63,611 nucleotides of DNA from Lachnospiraceae bacterium (lineage in GTDB: Bacteria; Bacillota; Clostridia; Lachnospirales; Lachnospiraceae): NCBI GenBank assembly GCA_017484135.1, contig JAFUTQ010000046.1:1-63611 (forward strand), given 5' to 3'. Each line of letters starts with the position of its first letter. Positions within the stretch are counted from its first letter, which is position 1. Position numbers and translations under genes: made by a program. Below, piece by piece: positions 53,430 to 62,060 of this stretch. The notes under the pieces are model-generated. The model did no database searches. It saw only the letters and a list, made by a program, of their open reading frames with translations, and was not told the DNA's origin.

Positions 53430-54239
53430 TTAAGTAATATTCAGCTTTTTATCACAGAGATACAGACCTGCCACATACAATGCGACGGACATAATCAGCA
53501 TCAGAACAAACGATATCGTCATCATGGGCCCGTAAATGCCGGTCATGATCACCTCTCCGTCATAGCTTCCCATCGCACGCACGGTAAGCACCGTAACCGT
53601 AACCGTGGAGATTACCTGTTCCAGCAGATACAAAACGACATAGGTTCCGACGGCCCCAAGAATCTTGTGCTTTTCAAAGAGCTGACCGATTGCCATACTG
53701 GTAAAGATCATCAAATAGCCCGAAAAGCATCCCACCAGAAGCACCAGCATACTCCAGAAAAACAGCTGCGGGATACGGATATCCGTCAGTTGTTCAACAG
53801 TAACCGCTGCCGGATCAATCACCTCCTCCAAACGGATCTCGCCTATCAGCGCGCGGCCCAAGAAAAAGCCTATACCAAAGACAGACCCGAAAAACAGTAT
53901 CTCTGCGATGAAATTCCAAATCGCCGCGGTAAGCAGCTTTCCGTTAAAGACCACCTTGTTGGACACCGGAAGCGCATGCGTCAGGTAGCTCTCTGAGCCA
54001 AACATGCTCTTATAAAAACGGACAGACAGATACACCATCTCTGTGATCATAATCGCAAAGCAGGACAATCCATACAAAAGAAACACTGCAATCAGAATCA
54101 ACGCATCCGTGACCTCCCGGTAATCCAGCAGGCTGCAGACCAGCATTCCAAGTCCCCCGCAGCCCAAAAGCGCCAGGTTCATCGGCCAGAGCAATCTGCC
54201 GGTATCGATAAATTCGTGTTTCATCACCTTTCCTAGCAT
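53430..54239 (-). CDS. ABC-2 type transporter permease
   Basis: A 269-residue membrane protein with about six segments. It starts four bases inside the stop of the ATP-binding gene, with GGAGGTG before its ATG. It pairs with the ATPase and the GntR regulator in the arrangement of YtrA-type export systems, which respond to envelope stress or antibiotics. The exported substrate is unknown. Confidence 0.85.
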   Translation of the reverse strand: MLGKVMKHEFIDTGRLLWPMNLALLGCGGLGMLVCSLLDYREVTDALILIAVFLLYGLSCFAIMITEMVYLSVRFYKSMFGSESYLTHALPVSNKVVFNGKLLTAAIWNFIAEILFFGSVFGIGFFLGRALIGEIRLEEVIDPAAVTVEQLTDIRIPQLFFWSMLVLLVGCFSGYLMIFTSMAIGQLFEKHKILGAVGTYVVLYLLEQVISTVTVTVLTVRAMGSYDGEVIMTGIYGPMMTISFVLMLIMSVALYVAGLYLCDKKLNIT

Positions 54240-54931
54240 CGGAACACCTCCCGAAATAACGTATCTACGGATTTCCCTTCCCGCTGCCGAATCTCATCCA
54301 CTGTGGCATGGAGCCGGATCTGTCCGTGTTGTAAAAAAATAACCTCGTCTAAAATATTTTCAATATCCGTAATCAAATGCGTGGAGATCAAAATGGTTGC
54401 CTGCTCATTATATCCCGTCAGAATTGTATTCAAAATATAATCCCTCGCTGCCGGGTCAACCCCGGCAATGGGCTCGTCCAAAACATAAAGCTCCGCACGC
54501 CGGCTCATCGCAAGAATCAGGTGCACCTTTTCCTTGGTTCCTTTCGACAGGGTGCGCAATTTTGCTTCCGAATCAATGCCAAGCCTGCCCAGCATCTCAT
54601 AGGCCTTTGCCGAATCGAAATCCTCAAAGAAATCGGAAAAATAAGACAGAATATATTTGATTTTCCGATTGTCATTGAGAAACATATGATCCGGCAAATA
54701 AGAAACGACCCGTTTGCTCTCAACGCCTATTTCATGGCCCTTGACACGGACGCTTCCCTCTGTCGGGTACAAAAGCCCGTTGATGAGCTTGATCAGCGTG
54801 GTTTTTCCGCTTCCGTTCGGTCCCAAAAGTCCGACAATGTGGCCGGCAGTCAGATCCAGATTGATATCGCTGAGTGCCGTCTTGTTCTCATAACGTTTCG
54901 TTAGATTCCTGCATTCCAGTAAACTGGTCAT
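54233..54931 (-). CDS. ABC transporter ATP-binding protein
   Basis: A 232-residue ATPase. Walker A is LLGPNGSGKTTLIKLINGLL (about 34-53). The signature motif is degenerate: LSKG appears as TLSKGTKEKVHLIL. Walker B is LYVLDEPIAGVDPAARDYIL, and the switch histidine is in LISTHLI. It overlaps the GntR gene (ATGA) and the permease. This order matches the GntR-ABC operons of Firmicutes. Confidence 0.92.
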   Translation of the reverse strand: MTSLLECRNLTKRYENKTALSDINLDLTAGHIVGLLGPNGSGKTTLIKLINGLLYPTEGSVRVKGHEIGVESKRVVSYLPDHMFLNDNRKIKYILSYFSDFFEDFDSAKAYEMLGRLGIDSEAKLRTLSKGTKEKVHLILAMSRRAELYVLDEPIAGVDPAARDYILNTILTGYNEQATILISTHLITDIENILDEVIFLQHGQIRLHATVDEIRQREGKSVDTLFREVFRC

Positions 54932-55293
54932 TGAGTTTCCTCCCTTTCCGTAATCATCGGGACGATTTCGTCCGGCTGATAGTTTAACCGCTTCATGCTT
55001 TCCAGAAATTCGGTCACCTTTTCCCTTGCCAGCTTTTCCCTCAGCCCCGCAATCATCGCCTCATCCTCTGTAATATATCTGCCACTGGTTCTCTGTGTAT
55101 ACACCAGTCCGGTACGCTCCAGCTCACTCAACGCCTTTTGCATCGTATTAGGATTTACCGCCGCCTCTGCAGCAAGCTCCCGCACAGACGGCAGTTTCTC
55201 TCCTGCATTGTATTTCCCAGACACAATATCCATCTGAATGCGCTCGATAATTTGTATAAAGATCGGTCGATCCGAGCTCAGATCCCATGCCAT
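54928..55293 (-). CDS. GntR-family transcriptional regulator (YtrA type)
   Basis: A 121-residue regulator with an N-terminal winged helix (PIFIQIIERIQMDIVSGKYNAGEKLPSVRELAAEAAVNPNTMQKALSELERTGLVYTQRTSGRYIT) and only a short C-terminal helix, as in the YtrA subfamily. It is first in the ABC operon and overlaps the ATPase gene. A dyad in its promoter is the likely operator, so it is probably autorepressed. Confidence 0.93.
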   Translation of the reverse strand: MAWDLSSDRPIFIQIIERIQMDIVSGKYNAGEKLPSVRELAAEAAVNPNTMQKALSELERTGLVYTQRTSGRYITEDEAMIAGLREKLAREKVTEFLESMKRLNYQPDEIVPMITEREETQ

Positions 55294-55346
55294 GCAATCG
55301 CCTCCCTCAGCTCAGTTACTGCTCGTTTCCTGATCAGCAACATTTT

Positions 55347-55364
55347 GTACTATATAAGTAATAC
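55347..55364 (-). promoter_or_regulatory. Putative GntR/YtrA operator
   Basis: The sequence reads GTATTA-CTTATA-TAGTAC on the minus strand, a near-perfect dyad (5 of 6 half-site bases). It overlaps the -10 region of the GntR-ABC promoter. Confidence 0.6.
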
Positions 55365-55391
55365 AATAAGGCGAATCACGGCAAATGTCAA
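55363..55391 (-). promoter_or_regulatory. Promoter of the GntR-ABC operon
   Basis: TTGACA (55386-55391) and TATTGT (55363-55368) on the minus strand with 17-base spacing, immediately adjoining the operator-like dyad. Confidence 0.68.
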
Positions 55392-55398
55392 GTCCTTT

Positions 55399-56886
55399 TT
55401 AGATAATAATGCAGACCAGTCCTCCATTGCTGTCGTTTACGATTTTCTGCATCGTATCCTGCAGCTTCATCTGACTCTCATCATCCATCATGGTAAGCTT
55501 ATTCCGGATTCCATCCTCCATCAATTCACCGATGGACTTCCCGAAAATATTGGTATTCCAGACACCGTTTTCGGTATCCTGCCCGTCTTTGATATAGTTG
55601 ATCAGGTCATTTGCCTGCTCTTCGCTTCCCACAATCGGTGCGATCTCCGTCTCGATATTGGCGCGGATTAGATGAATCGAGGGTGCTGTAGCCTTCATTT
55701 TTACCCCGTATTTGTTTCCGTGCTTGATCAGCGTCGGATCCTCCATTTGAATGTCAGACAGCTTGGGGCATACCACTCCATAGCCCTTGGCATCCACGGA
55801 GTTGAGGGCATCTGCCACCTTCTCGTACTCTCTCCGCATATCTGCAAGTTCCTTTACCAGATGAATCAGCTGGTATTCTCCGTTTACCTCCACGCCCGCA
55901 AGCTCGCTGATATTCGCATAATAGTAAGAATCCGCCACATCCATCTGGATATCTGCCGTTCCGTTTTCCAGCGAAAGATTTTTCAGCCGTATGGCCTCAA
56001 CACACGAATCCTCCGTCTGAAACTCATGCCCGATCAGATCCTTGGTATAGGTAATTTCATTCAGAATATTTTTCGCCTGTGCAATCAGATCCTGCTTGAT
56101 CTGATTTTCATCCGGAAGCATCTCCGTCCATTTCGGAACATAAAAGTTGAGGGTGGTAATCGGAAATTCATACAGGATTCCCTCCAGAATTTTATGTACA
56201 TCCTCCTTGCGCAGCTGTTCGCAGTTTACCGGAAAGACACTGACTCCGTACGTTTCTTCCAATTCCTCTGCCAGCCGAAGGGTTTCCTCGCTATAGGGCT
56301 TCACCGTATTCAGCACCATGACGAACGGCTTTCCGATCTTTCGCAGCTCCTTTACCGTCTCCTCCTCTCCTGCCGCATAGCTCTCTCTGGGAATATCCGT
56401 AAAGCTCCCGTCTGCGGTAACCACGATACCGATGGTGGCATGGTCATTGATTACTTTTTTCGTCCCCACCTCTGCGGCCTTGGTAAAGGGAATTTCGTAG
56501 TCGTACCACGGTGTTTTTACCATGCGCTCTGCACCGTTTTCCATATGGCCGGAAGCCCCTTCCACCATGTATCCCACACAGTCAATCAGACGTACTTTAA
56601 CCCTCACGTCGTCATCCACCAGAATTTCCGCCGCATCCTTTGGGATAAATTTGGGCTCGGTGGTCATAACCGTATTTCCCTGAGCCGCCTGGGGCATCTC
56701 ATCTACCGCCCGCTGGCGATTGTTTTCGTCCGTCATATACGGCAGCACCATAAGCTCCATAAACCGTTTGATAAACGACGATTTTCCTGTGCGCACCGCA
56801 CCGATGACTCCTATGTAGATCTCTCCGTTGGTTCTTGCACTGATATCCTTATACATATCATAAGTGCCTGTATTAAAATTCTCCAT
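55399..56886 (-). CDS. spoIVA: Stage IV sporulation protein A (spore coat basement ATPase)
   Basis: Forms the basement layer of the spore coat on the forespore surface by ATP-driven polymerisation. Its 495 residues start with NFNTGTYDMYKDISARTNGEIYIGVIGAVRTGKSSFIKRFM (Walker A GAVRTGKS). DEMPQAAQGNTVMTTEPKFIPKDAAE, RLIDCVGYMVEGASG and VMVLNTVKP follow, and it ends MQKIVNDSNGGLVCIII. The ATG has AGGAGG eight bases upstream; that Shine-Dalgarno sits inside the terminator hairpin behind malQ. Its presence shows the organism can sporulate, or descends from sporulating stock. Confidence 0.96.
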   Translation of the reverse strand: MENFNTGTYDMYKDISARTNGEIYIGVIGAVRTGKSSFIKRFMELMVLPYMTDENNRQRAVDEMPQAAQGNTVMTTEPKFIPKDAAEILVDDDVRVKVRLIDCVGYMVEGASGHMENGAERMVKTPWYDYEIPFTKAAEVGTKKVINDHATIGIVVTADGSFTDIPRESYAAGEEETVKELRKIGKPFVMVLNTVKPYSEETLRLAEELEETYGVSVFPVNCEQLRKEDVHKILEGILYEFPITTLNFYVPKWTEMLPDENQIKQDLIAQAKNILNEITYTKDLIGHEFQTEDSCVEAIRLKNLSLENGTADIQMDVADSYYYANISELAGVEVNGEYQLIHLVKELADMRREYEKVADALNSVDAKGYGVVCPKLSDIQMEDPTLIKHGNKYGVKMKATAPSIHLIRANIETEIAPIVGSEEQANDLINYIKDGQDTENGVWNTNIFGKSIGELMEDGIRNKLTMMDDESQMKLQDTMQKIVNDSNGGLVCIII

Positions 56887-56887
56887 C

Positions 56888-56930
56888 AAAAAATCCTCCT
56901 GCATATACTGTTATAATATATGCAGGAGGA
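56888..56930 (-). terminator. malQ terminator whose 3' arm contains the spoIVA ribosome binding site
   Basis: On the minus strand TCCTCCTGCATATA (56930-56917) pairs perfectly, 14 bp, with TATATGCAGGAGGA (56907-56894) around a 9-base loop, followed by six T. The AGGAGGA of the 3' arm is the spoIVA Shine-Dalgarno. Confidence 0.8.
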
Positions 56931-56960
56931 GTATGTTTTTATTCCACTGTTTCTTCTTCC

Positions 56961-58451
56961 TCATTCTTCGTTCTGAGGTTGTCTGCCATACAGCTTCATG
57001 TATTTTGCCAGAGTGTTGGCAAGCTTTGCGGTAGTCTGTCCCGGAAGCGTGCGCCACTTCCAGTTGGTACCCAGCGTGGACGGAACATTCATTCTGCCCT
57101 CACTGCCAATTCCCAGAATATCCTGAATCGGAATGATACATGTCTCGCCTACGCTCGACCATGCGGTTCTTAAAGCACCCCAGTTGTAGCCTTCTTCCTT
57201 CGTCAGATGCATGTACTCCTTTGCGAACCTGACACTCTCCTTCGGCGCGGTTTTTAACCAGCCGAGCACGGTATCATTGTCATGCGTTCCGGTATACACA
57301 ACGCAGTTTTTCGGATAGTTATACGGAAGATAATCACTGCTGTCATCTCCGTCAAATGCAAACTGTATCAGCTTCATGCCCGGGAATCCCGTGTCTTTTA
57401 ACAGCTTTCTTACCGAATCCGTCAGATAGCCAAGATCCTCTGCAATAATATCCAGCTTTCCAAGCTTTTTCTCCAGGGTGCGGAACAGGTCAATACCGGG
57501 ACCGACACGCCATTCGCCGTTTCTTGCGGTCTTATCCTTACCCGGAATCGCATAGTAGGAATCAAAGCCCCGGAAATGATCGATACGAACCACATCGTAA
57601 AGATGCGACATAAAGTCAATGCGCTTTGTCCACCATGTATATCCGTCTGCCTTCATCGCATCCCACCGGAACAGCGGATTGCCCCAGAGCTGTCCATCCT
57701 CGGTAAAGGCATCCGGCGGACACCCTGCCACATCGATGGGCTCCAACTCATTATTTAAGTAAAACTGCCCCGGATTAGCCCATACATCGGCACTGTCATA
57801 TGCGACATAAATCGGCACATCTCCGATAATCTTAATCCCCTTCTCATTGGCATAGCCCTTCAGCTCATTCCACTGCCGGAAGAACAGATACTGCAGCATT
57901 TTCCAAAATTCAATTTTCTCTGCGTATTCTTCCTTTGCCCTCTCCAGAGCAGCCGGCTCACGCTTTTTCAATTCCGGTTCCCATTCCGCCCATGCGTTTC
58001 CGTCATGCGCATCTTTAAGAGCCATAAACAACGCATAATCCTCAAGCCAGCTCTCCTGTTCCTTGCAGAATGCCGCGAAATCTTCCGGCTCATTTTCCTT
58101 AAATCTCGCATATGCCTTTTTCAACAGAGGAAATCTGTTCTCATAGAGGATTCCGTATTCAATAAACTCAGGATTATCCCCCCACTCCAGACTGTCGCAC
58201 TCCCTTTTTGTCAACAGCTTATCCTTGATCAGATACTCCAAATCGATGAAATAAGGATTTCCCGCAAAGCTCGAAAATGACTGGTAGGGCGAATCGCCAT
58301 AGCTGGTCGGGCAAACCGGCAAAATCTGCCAGTACGTCTGTTTTGCTTTCTCAAGGAAATCTACAAATTTTATCGCTTCTTTTCCCATCGTACCGATTCC
58401 ATATTTGGACGGTAGCGAGGATATGTGCATCAATATGCCGCCTGTTCTCAT
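56961..58451 (-). CDS. malQ: 4-alpha-glucanotransferase
   Basis: GH77 enzyme that disproportionates maltodextrins. Its 496 residues show RTGGILMHISSLPSKYGIGTMG, WQILPVCPTSYGDSPYQSFSSFAGNPYFI, FLRHF-like VRIDHFRGFDSYYAIP and IIAEDLGYLTDSV (acid/base), and THDNDTVLGW. The chosen ATG has AGGAGG about nine bases upstream; longer reading would skip this. It follows the sugar ABC permeases on the same strand, so it belongs with maltodextrin use. Confidence 0.95.
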   Translation of the reverse strand: MRTGGILMHISSLPSKYGIGTMGKEAIKFVDFLEKAKQTYWQILPVCPTSYGDSPYQSFSSFAGNPYFIDLEYLIKDKLLTKRECDSLEWGDNPEFIEYGILYENRFPLLKKAYARFKENEPEDFAAFCKEQESWLEDYALFMALKDAHDGNAWAEWEPELKKREPAALERAKEEYAEKIEFWKMLQYLFFRQWNELKGYANEKGIKIIGDVPIYVAYDSADVWANPGQFYLNNELEPIDVAGCPPDAFTEDGQLWGNPLFRWDAMKADGYTWWTKRIDFMSHLYDVVRIDHFRGFDSYYAIPGKDKTARNGEWRVGPGIDLFRTLEKKLGKLDIIAEDLGYLTDSVRKLLKDTGFPGMKLIQFAFDGDDSSDYLPYNYPKNCVVYTGTHDNDTVLGWLKTAPKESVRFAKEYMHLTKEEGYNWGALRTAWSSVGETCIIPIQDILGIGSEGRMNVPSTLGTNWKWRTLPGQTTAKLANTLAKYMKLYGRQPQNEE

Positions 58452-58495
58452 ATATTCTGTCCTCCTGCATGATTCAATATCCGACATTGCTCCAA

Positions 58496-59377
58496 TCAGC
58501 CCTTTACAGCTCCTGCAACAACACCCTCAATGATGTATTTCTGGCATACAATATAAAATACAACGATCGGAATGATAGCCAATACCAGCATTGCCATCAT
58601 CATACCCCAGTCAACGGCTCCATATCCGCCCTTCAGGTACTGAATCACAATCGGAATGGTCTTATATTTGTTGATGTCCAGAACCAGATACGGCAGCAGA
58701 TAGTCGTTCCAGATCCACATCGTCTCAAGAATTGCAACCGTAATGGCCGTAGGCTTCATAATCGGAAATACTACCTGAAAATACGTCTGAATCGGGGTAC
58801 ATCCGTCAATCATTGCCGCTTCCTCAATTTCCAACGGAATACTCTTTACAAATCCGCAGAACATAAAGACCGCCAGTCCCGCTCCAAAGCCGAGGTAAAC
58901 CACGATGATACCCACCGGATTGTTCAGCTTTAAGATATTCGCAATCTTTGAAAGCGTAAACATTACCATCTGGAACGGTACAACCATGGAAAACAGACAC
59001 AGCATATAGATCCCCGTCGTGAATTTATTTTTCACTCTGGTAATATACCATGCACACATGGAGGTACACAGAATGATCACGCCCACGGAAAACAGCGTAA
59101 TAAATGCGGAATATCCTGCAGCCTGAAAAATCTTTGTCTTCTGCGCGCCCTTGATAAAATTCTGCAGTCCGAAAAAGGATCGGGAATTCGGCAACGCAAA
59201 GGCATTTTCCGTAATAAAGCCTTTTTTCTTAAATGCGTTGATCGTAACCATAAAAATCGGGTACAGATAAAATACGGTAAGAATTGTAAAGCAAAGCGTA
59301 ATAATCCAGCCATGCTTTGCGCGGCGAACGGCACTTACCTGCTCGTCAGCCCCTTTTGCTTTTCCTTCTTTTGCCAT
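58496..59377 (-). CDS. Sugar ABC transporter permease (MalG-like)
   Basis: A 293-residue inner membrane permease with six segments. The EAA-type loop is EEAAMIDGCTPIQTYFQVVFPIMKPTAITVAIL. The start shares one base with the stop of the preceding permease (TAATG). Partners are the MalF-like permease and the substrate-binding lipoprotein. The ATPase is missing from the window and is presumably a shared MsmK-type protein encoded elsewhere. Confidence 0.93.
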   Translation of the reverse strand: MAKEGKAKGADEQVSAVRRAKHGWIITLCFTILTVFYLYPIFMVTINAFKKKGFITENAFALPNSRSFFGLQNFIKGAQKTKIFQAAGYSAFITLFSVGVIILCTSMCAWYITRVKNKFTTGIYMLCLFSMVVPFQMVMFTLSKIANILKLNNPVGIIVVYLGFGAGLAVFMFCGFVKSIPLEIEEAAMIDGCTPIQTYFQVVFPIMKPTAITVAILETMWIWNDYLLPYLVLDINKYKTIPIVIQYLKGGYGAVDWGMMMAMLVLAIIPIVVFYIVCQKYIIEGVVAGAVKG

Positions 59378-60219
59378 TACTGCTGCACCTCCTTCTCTCT
59401 GGTCAGCGTATTCTGCGTAACCGCAATAATCGCTACTAAAATAAAGAATATCACTGCCTTCGCCTGTCCGACGCCCTCCCAGCCGTTACGTCCGTAGAAG
59501 GTATCAAAAATGTTTAACGCCAGCATCTGCGAAGAATTCGAAGGCTCACCACCGGTCAATGCCATGTTCTGGTCAAACAGCTTGAACGAGTTGGTCAGTG
59601 TAAGGAAGGTACAGATGGTAATGGACGGCATAACCATCGGAAGCGTCACATTGGCCAAAAGCTGCGGTCCATTCGCGCCGTCGATTTTTGCTGCTTCAAT
59701 CAATTCACCCGGGATATTCTGAATACCCGCGATATAAATTACCATCATGTAACCGACCTGTTGCCAGTTCATCAGAATGATCAATCCCCAAAACCCATAA
59801 GAAGAGGAAAACGTCAGTGTTTTTCCGAAATTAGCGAGAATCCCGTTCAAGAGAATCTGCCATATGTATCCCAATACAATACCGCCAATCAGATTCGGCA
59901 TAAAAAATACGGTACGGAAAAAATTTGTCCCCTTAATTCCCTTTGTTAAAAGCATCGCTATGATAAACGCAAATACGTTGATCGTAATCACCGACACTAT
60001 GGTAAACAGTGCCGTATACCATAATGCATGTATAAATGTGGGATCTGTAAATACTCTGGTATAATTTTTGATTCCTACAAAAGTTGCATCTGTTACTGTA
60101 GTAAATTCACAAAATGATAAATAGATACCCATAAGAAAAGGAACTATAAAACCTAATGTAAACGCCAGTAAAGTTGGGAGTGCAAAAATAGGAAAATATC
60201 TCTTTATGGCTTTCTCCAT
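59377..60219 (-). CDS. Sugar ABC transporter permease (MalF-like)
   Basis: A 280-residue permease with six membrane segments and the EAA loop ELIEAAKIDGANGPQLLANVTLPMVMPSITIC. AGGAGAGG lies before the ATG. It follows the substrate-binding protein across a hairpin terminator, so its expression may be lower than that of the binding protein. The N-terminal long periplasmic loop of enteric MalF is absent, as usual for Firmicutes. Confidence 0.93.
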   Translation of the reverse strand: MEKAIKRYFPIFALPTLLAFTLGFIVPFLMGIYLSFCEFTTVTDATFVGIKNYTRVFTDPTFIHALWYTALFTIVSVITINVFAFIIAMLLTKGIKGTNFFRTVFFMPNLIGGIVLGYIWQILLNGILANFGKTLTFSSSYGFWGLIILMNWQQVGYMMVIYIAGIQNIPGELIEAAKIDGANGPQLLANVTLPMVMPSITICTFLTLTNSFKLFDQNMALTGGEPSNSSQMLALNIFDTFYGRNGWEGVGQAKAVIFFILVAIIAVTQNTLTREKEVQQ

Positions 60220-60318
60220 TTCTTCTAACCTCTCCTGATCTTTCTTTCTAAATTACGAAATACCCGTTCGCTTGCCGCATCCGGCAGGCTGAATTTCTAT
60301 ATGCAGTCCTGCGCAAAA

Positions 60319-60352
60319 AATGGAGATAGGCAGTAACGCCTACCTCCACATT
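60319..60352 (-). terminator. Partial terminator between the sugar-binding protein and permease genes
   Basis: TGGAGGTAGGC / GCCTATCTCCA stem with a short loop, followed by six T on the minus strand. It can attenuate transcription after the binding-protein gene. Confidence 0.75.
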
Positions 60353-60387
60353 CTTTGTGTATGCAATTTCAATCTGCCCACAGATTA

Positions 60388-61773
60388 TTAATTTGCTGCA
60401 GCGTACTCTGTTGCCCATCCGTCAACGAATGCAGATACAACGCCGTCCCAGTCGCCTGTTCCCTGAGCGTACTCAAGAAGTGCAGAACCTACACCGTCTT
60501 TCCAATTCTCAGAAGGCATTGTGGTAAAGCACCAGGTTACCGGTGTCTTTCCTGCTGCTGTGTAAGACTGGTCAGCCTTAATCAGGCAGTTGTCAGCTAC
60601 ATATCCGTCTGCAAAAGAATCAAACGGTGTTGTGAATCCCATTACATTTGCAAGAGAGTCACGACCTGTGTCAGAGGTGATTACCCAGTTCAGGAAATCA
60701 AGTGTTGCCTGCTGATCATCCTCAGAAGCCTGAGAGTTTACACACCAGTAGTTCTCAGAACCTGTACAAAGTCCCTGATTCTCCTCGCCGTCAACACCGA
60801 TGTAGATCGGCATCATGCTGAAGTCATCTGCTGTTACCTCGTAACCGTTCTCGTCGTTGGTCAGATTGCCATACTCCCATGTACCATTCTGATAGAATAC
60901 GGCTTGCTGCATACCGAACTCAGACTCAGCTTCATCACCTGTCTTGCTGGAAAGAAGCCCCGGCTCACAGGTAGCGTCTGTAATGTACAGATCCCAAACC
61001 TTCTTGTAGTTGTCCAGATAGGTTCCCTTGATCGCATCGGTAGAGCCGATTCCGTCTGCCTTGTACTCATAGTAGATCGGAAGGTTTGCCAGGTGAGTCT
61101 TGAATCTCCAGTCAGAAGAAGAATCCATACCTGCGGAAGTAAATGCACCCTTCAGATTGTAGCCAAACTGATCGTTGATCTCACTTAATCTTGACTGAAT
61201 GTCATCTGCTACTGCCTTTAAGGTGTCAAAGTTGTTGATCTCATCAATAGAAGAAACCACTGCATTGTCCATTGAGATGTAATCATTCAGAATGGTCTTG
61301 TTGTAAATGATACCATAGGTCTCAATAACATATGCAACGCCCAATACAGAGCTGCCGTCCTTCAATGCATAATCCTCGCTGGTCAGATGAGAATAAACAT
61401 CACTGCCGGACAGATCTGCACAGTAATCCTTCCATGTAGCAAGACCTACCGGTCCGTTTACCTGGAATAAGGTCGGCTTCACATCCTTTGCCATCTCAGA
61501 CTTCAATGTGGACTCATACGTACCGTCTGCTGCTGTCAGCACAGTAACCTCTACACCGGTCTCATCGGTGTAAGCCTTTGCAAGATCCTGCCATGCCTCA
61601 TCCTGCTCCGGCTTGAAGTTCAGATAATAAACCTTTCCGGAACCATCATCGGAATCGCCGGATTCTGAGCTGTCGTTGCTGTTTGAGCCGGAATCGCTAT
61701 TGCTTCCGCAGCCTGCTACCACGCCGGCTGTCATTGCAGCAACCAACATCAATGATACTAGTTTTCTTTTCAT
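60388..61773 (-). CDS. Sugar ABC transporter substrate-binding lipoprotein (maltodextrin type)
   Basis: A 461-residue extracytoplasmic solute-binding protein of family 1. The signal peptide ends in the lipobox VVAGCGS (cysteine near residue 22), followed by a Ser/Asp/Gly-rich linker of about 25 residues. The fold is seen in YLNFKPEQDEAWQDLAKAYTDETGVEVTVLTAADGTYESTLKSE and FYQNGTWEYGNL. AGGAGG lies before the ATG. With the two permeases and MalQ downstream, maltose/maltodextrin is the best-supported ligand. A promoter and a LacI-like operator lie upstream. Confidence 0.9.
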   Translation of the reverse strand: MKRKLVSLMLVAAMTAGVVAGCGSNSDSGSNSNDSSESGDSDDGSGKVYYLNFKPEQDEAWQDLAKAYTDETGVEVTVLTAADGTYESTLKSEMAKDVKPTLFQVNGPVGLATWKDYCADLSGSDVYSHLTSEDYALKDGSSVLGVAYVIETYGIIYNKTILNDYISMDNAVVSSIDEINNFDTLKAVADDIQSRLSEINDQFGYNLKGAFTSAGMDSSSDWRFKTHLANLPIYYEYKADGIGSTDAIKGTYLDNYKKVWDLYITDATCEPGLLSSKTGDEAESEFGMQQAVFYQNGTWEYGNLTNDENGYEVTADDFSMMPIYIGVDGEENQGLCTGSENYWCVNSQASEDDQQATLDFLNWVITSDTGRDSLANVMGFTTPFDSFADGYVADNCLIKADQSYTAAGKTPVTWCFTTMPSENWKDGVGSALLEYAQGTGDWDGVVSAFVDGWATEYAAAN

Positions 61774-61830
61774 CGTACATCCTCCTAAAAACTATAAAAT
61801 AAGTGCATCCCTTCTGAAAACACTCCCTAA

Positions 61831-61844
61831 TGGAAACGTATTCA
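61831..61844 (-). promoter_or_regulatory. LacI-family (MalR or CcpA-like) operator
   Basis: TGAATACGTTTCCA on the minus strand is a LacI-type dyad, two bases off the cre consensus. It lies just downstream of the sugar-transport promoter, which suits repression. Confidence 0.6.
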
Positions 61845-61856
61845 ACGGATAAAGAT

Positions 61857-61885
61857 AATATAACTCTAACTATGCAAAATAGCAA
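61857..61885 (-). promoter_or_regulatory. Promoter of the sugar transport operon
   Basis: TTGCTA (61880-61885) and TATATT (61857-61862) on the minus strand with 17-base spacing, about 85 bases ahead of the binding-protein gene. Confidence 0.6.
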
Positions 61886-61967
61886 TAGGTGGTTTTGTAT
61901 TTTGTATATTTTTTTACTTTTCTTCTCTTTTTTTTATGCATTTTTACTATTTTCGCATGTTTTTTTA

Positions 61968-61996
61968 TTGCACATGCCCAAATCTAATGATACGAT
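61968..61996 (+). promoter_or_regulatory. Promoter of the ClC transporter gene
   Basis: TTGCAC (61968-61973) and TACGAT (61991-61996) on the plus strand with 17-base spacing, 65 bases before the chosen start. Confidence 0.5.
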
Positions 61997-62060
61997 TTGA
62001 TAATCGGATATTTTTCGTTTCATAATGACCGGAACGAAGAAGAACAGGAGAATGGATTTC

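Noticed and set aside
55672-56916. Open frame of 414 codons on the plus strand
   Set aside because: It is antisense to spoIVA, which is clearly the real gene by motifs and start signals.
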